A stretch of DNA of 64,000 bases from contig NZ_JHYO01000002.1 in NCBI RefSeq assembly GCF_000688235.1, forward strand, positions 1 to 64,000. Reading direction: 5' to 3'. The position numbers and the translations under genes are program-made. Position 1 is the first letter of the stretch. Every line of letters starts with the position of its first letter. The notes under the pieces were generated by a model that ran no database searches, had not been told where the DNA came from, and saw only the letters and a list, made by a program, of their open reading frames with translations. Shown here in pieces: positions 61,878 through 64,000 of this stretch. The stretch is from Terasakiella pusilla DSM 6293. GTDB taxonomy: Bacteria; Pseudomonadota; Alphaproteobacteria; Rhodospirillales; Terasakiellaceae.

Positions 61878-63835
61878 GCAGCGCGTTGTTTCCAAATTTG
61901 TTTGAACCGATTCAGGTCGGGTTCAAGACGATTAAAAACCGGATTATGTCTACAGGCCATGATACGTCACTGTCTGTTGATGGCAGCATCAACAAAGAAT
62001 ATGTCGCCTATCAGGAATCCCGTGCCAGAGGTGGGGCGGGTCTTGTGGTACTGCAGGTGTCTGCGGTTCATGAATCGGCGCGTTATTCTTCCCATGTCTT
62101 GATGGCAACTGATGACAAATTCCTTCCCGGCTATCAAGAGATGGCGGAGACTTGTCATAAATACGGATGTACCGTCTTTGCCCAAATTTTCCATCCGGGC
62201 CGTGAAATTATGGAGACGGCGGATGGGTTGGAGCCTGTCGCTTATTCCGCATCGGCAATCCCACAGGAACGTTTTCATGTGATGCCGCGTCCGCTGACGA
62301 AAGACATTATCGAGGAGATCGTCGAAGGCTATGCCCAATCAGCTTTGCGCTTGAAAAAAGCAGGAATCGACGGGGCTGAAATCGTGGCAAGTCATGGCTA
62401 TCTGCCCGCCCAGTTCCTGAACCCGAACATCAATAAACGCGATGACGAGTATGGCGGGAGTGCGGAAAATCGACTGCGTTTCCTAAGGGACGTGATAGCC
62501 CGTACCCGTGAGGTTGTCGGCGACGACTTTGTCGTGGGCTTACGTATTTCCAGTCGGGAAATGGACGATCAGGGCCTGGATATGCAGGAAACGATTGCGG
62601 CTTGTAAAGAAGTCTCGTCCCAGTTGGACTATGTCAACGTGATTGCAGGGACGTCCGCCTCGTTGGGGGGATCGGTCCATATTGTTCCGCCCATGACAGT
62701 GGAAAATGCCTATGTGGCCCCGGATTCCAAACTGTTTAAAGAAGCCTTGGATATCCCGGTCTTTGTCGGTGGGCGGATCAACCAACCCCAAGAAGCCGAA
62801 ACCGTTTTGGCGAAAGGCGAAGCCGATGTGGTCGGGATGACGCGGGCCTTGATTTGCGATCCGTTGATGCCGACTAAGGCGATGGAAGGGCGCTTTGATG
62901 ATATCCGTGCCTGTATCGCATGTAATCAGGCCTGTATCGGTCACTTCCATCGCGGGCTGCCGATCTCTTGCATTCAACATCCGGAAACCGGTCGTGAGTT
63001 ACAGTTTGGCTTTGATGAAGTACCAAAGACGCAAAACCCTAAAAAGGTGATGATCGTCGGGGCCGGACCTGGTGGTCTAAAGGCTGCGAGTATCGCGGCG
63101 TTAGCCGGCCATGATGTGACCTTGCATGAAGCCACAAGCCAAATCGGCGGACAGGTCTTGCTTGCGCAAAAACTCCCGCAGCGAGAAGAGTTTGGCGGTC
63201 TTGCGACAAACCTGTTGCGCGAAGTGGAACTGGCGGGTGCTAAAGTCATCAAAAACAGCCGTGTCACCCGCGAGATGGTGGCAGAGGAAAAACCTGATGC
63301 GGTTATTATTGCAACCGGTGCCCGCCCTTATGTGCCTGAGTTTGAAAATATGGGCGACATGCAGGTGGTGACGGCATGGGATGTCTTGAACGATACGGTC
63401 AAAATTGGCGGCAATGTCGTGGTTGCGGACTGGAAGTGTGACTGGATCGGCATGGGCGTTTCCGAGCTACTTGCCAGCAAAGGCCATACGGTGAAGCTGT
63501 GTGCCAACGGTCTGTTTATGGGCGAAAAGCTGCAATCCTATGTGCGCACTGAAATGGTGGCGGCGTTGCACAGGCTGGGGGTGGAAACTCATCCGTATAT
63601 GCGCCTGTTTGGCTGTGATGATGATACGGTCTATATGCAGCACACGGCCAGTAATGAAGCGGTTCTGTTTGAAGGGATCGACACGTTGGTCCTTTCTCAA
63701 GGGCATTTACCCAATGATGACCTGAAAGACCAGATTGCTGATTTGTGCGAGGTGCATCTGATTGGCGATGCGCTTGTTGCCCGTACCGCAGAAGAGGCCG
63801 TCTTTGAAGGCTTGAAGACGGCGTGGGCGCTATAA
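61874..63835 (+). CDS. Fe-S flavoenzyme of the 2,4-dienoyl-CoA reductase / trimethylamine dehydrogenase family
   Basis: A 653-residue oxidoreductase. An old-yellow-enzyme type TIM barrel binding FMN (about 1-330) has IFHPGREIM, GAEIVASHGYLPAQFLNPNINKRDDEYGGS (several blocks) and GMTRALICDP. A 4Fe-4S motif follows near residue 347: CIACNQAC and a fourth Cys, spacing C-x2-C-x3-C-x11-C as in dienoyl-CoA reductase. The C-terminal part has a dinucleotide fold (VMIVGAGPGGLKAASIAA). Relatives reduce enoyl-CoA or demethylate amines such as N-methylproline. Substrate unassigned. Confidence 0.88.
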   Translation: MSSALFPNLFEPIQVGFKTIKNRIMSTGHDTSLSVDGSINKEYVAYQESRARGGAGLVVLQVSAVHESARYSSHVLMATDDKFLPGYQEMAETCHKYGCTVFAQIFHPGREIMETADGLEPVAYSASAIPQERFHVMPRPLTKDIIEEIVEGYAQSALRLKKAGIDGAEIVASHGYLPAQFLNPNINKRDDEYGGSAENRLRFLRDVIARTREVVGDDFVVGLRISSREMDDQGLDMQETIAACKEVSSQLDYVNVIAGTSASLGGSVHIVPPMTVENAYVAPDSKLFKEALDIPVFVGGRINQPQEAETVLAKGEADVVGMTRALICDPLMPTKAMEGRFDDIRACIACNQACIGHFHRGLPISCIQHPETGRELQFGFDEVPKTQNPKKVMIVGAGPGGLKAASIAALAGHDVTLHEATSQIGGQVLLAQKLPQREEFGGLATNLLREVELAGAKVIKNSRVTREMVAEEKPDAVIIATGARPYVPEFENMGDMQVVTAWDVLNDTVKIGGNVVVADWKCDWIGMGVSELLASKGHTVKLCANGLFMGEKLQSYVRTEMVAALHRLGVETHPYMRLFGCDDDTVYMQHTASNEAVLFEGIDTLVLSQGHLPNDDLKDQIADLCEVHLIGDALVARTAEEAVFEGLKTAWAL

Positions 63836-63926
63836 AAGAGGTTAGATAGAGAAGAAGACCCTAGCTTCTGTGTCTAACACCTGAGGCTATAACGATCATT
63901 CTCTGATCCGTTAGAGATAGAACTGG

Positions 63927-63959
63927 TCCCCGTGAAGTTACTTTTGCGGGGATTTTTTT
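63927..63959 (+). terminator. rho-independent terminator after the flavoenzyme gene
   Basis: A TCCCCG/CGGGGA stem with a 14-base loop and a T-run. The 80 bases before it hold a second short inverted repeat (GGTTAGA/TCTAACACC) but no gene. Confidence 0.85.
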
Positions 63960-64000
63960 ATGGGGTGAGGATTAATCTTTCGGGGCGGGGCCGCTGCTGT

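Noticed and set aside
63840-63925. The paired GGTTAGA/TCTAACACC region near the window end as an RNA gene
   Set aside because: The pairing is short and the sequence shows no known RNA class; it probably only extends the terminator region.
1-64000. CRISPR arrays, insertion sequences, tRNA genes, prophage parts
   Set aside because: No regularly spaced repeats, transposase or integrase motifs, or cloverleaf-like sequences were seen in the intergenic regions on either strand.

Overview
The window is a contiguous piece of an alphaproteobacterial chromosome of roughly balanced base composition. The best guess is a marine or aquatic member of the Rhodospirillales-type lineages. The evidence is the gene order pyrB-pyrC-plsY-dprA-topA-rnr-(S41 protease)-rpmG-divK, the DivK-like regulator, the abundance of TRAP transporters, and a Hup/Hyp cluster of alphaproteobacterial layout. 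No insertion sequence, CRISPR array, tRNA or rRNA gene was found. Several genes appear to start at GTG or TTG behind good ribosome binding sites.

Layout. (1) 1-3.7 kb: an SDR-like protein, a small membrane protein and a GbsR/MarR-type regulator with two near-identical palindromic operators, then a DHA2 drug exporter behind its own inverted repeat. (2) 4-9.2 kb: guanylate kinase, then a leftward run of four exported proteins: a PCu(A)C copper chaperone, an M1-type peptidase, a ChaN-like protein with a PDZ domain and an SH3 protein. (3) 9.3-26.3 kb: housekeeping genes ruvX, an O-methyltransferase, an AEC carrier, pyrB, a pyrC that lacks key metal ligands, plsY, dprA, topA, rnr, an S41 lipoprotein protease, rpmG and divK. 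Two signalling genes interrupt this backbone: a PAS-GGDEF cyclase and a zinc-binding-domain chemoreceptor. (4) 26.5-33 kb: a leftward signalling operon of an MHYT hybrid histidine kinase, a membrane-anchored periplasmic binding protein with no output domain, an HD-GYP response regulator and an orphan permease. (5) 33.3-37.5 kb: a DUF1566-like membrane protein and a TAXI TRAP transporter.

(6) 37.7-57.3 kb: a complete H2-oxidation island. hupSLC encode a membrane-bound uptake [NiFe] hydrogenase whose small subunit has the six-cysteine proximal-cluster signature of oxygen-tolerant enzymes. After two tandem terminators come hupDFGHIJK, hypABCDE, hupR, hupT, hupUV and hypF, tightly packed and probably co-transcribed. 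A -24/-12 (sigma-54) promoter candidate precedes each unit. The cluster's own NtrC-type regulator keeps the GAFTGA loop that contacts sigma-54. HupUV, the sensing hydrogenase, and HupT complete an H2-sensing circuit.

(7) 57.4-63.9 kb: a DctPQM TRAP transporter, divergent from an XRE-cupin regulator, an EutQ-like cupin protein and a large Fe-S flavoenzyme of the 2,4-dienoyl-CoA reductase/trimethylamine dehydrogenase group. This is probably a small catabolic island for an unidentified organic acid or amine.

The most interesting items are the sigma-54/H2-sensor wiring of an apparently O2-tolerant hydrogenase, the split sensor operon in region 4, the hairpin that buries the rnr ribosome binding site, the metal-ligand-deficient dihydroorotase, and the catabolic island. 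All function calls are read from sequence motifs and recalled family knowledge. No database search was run.
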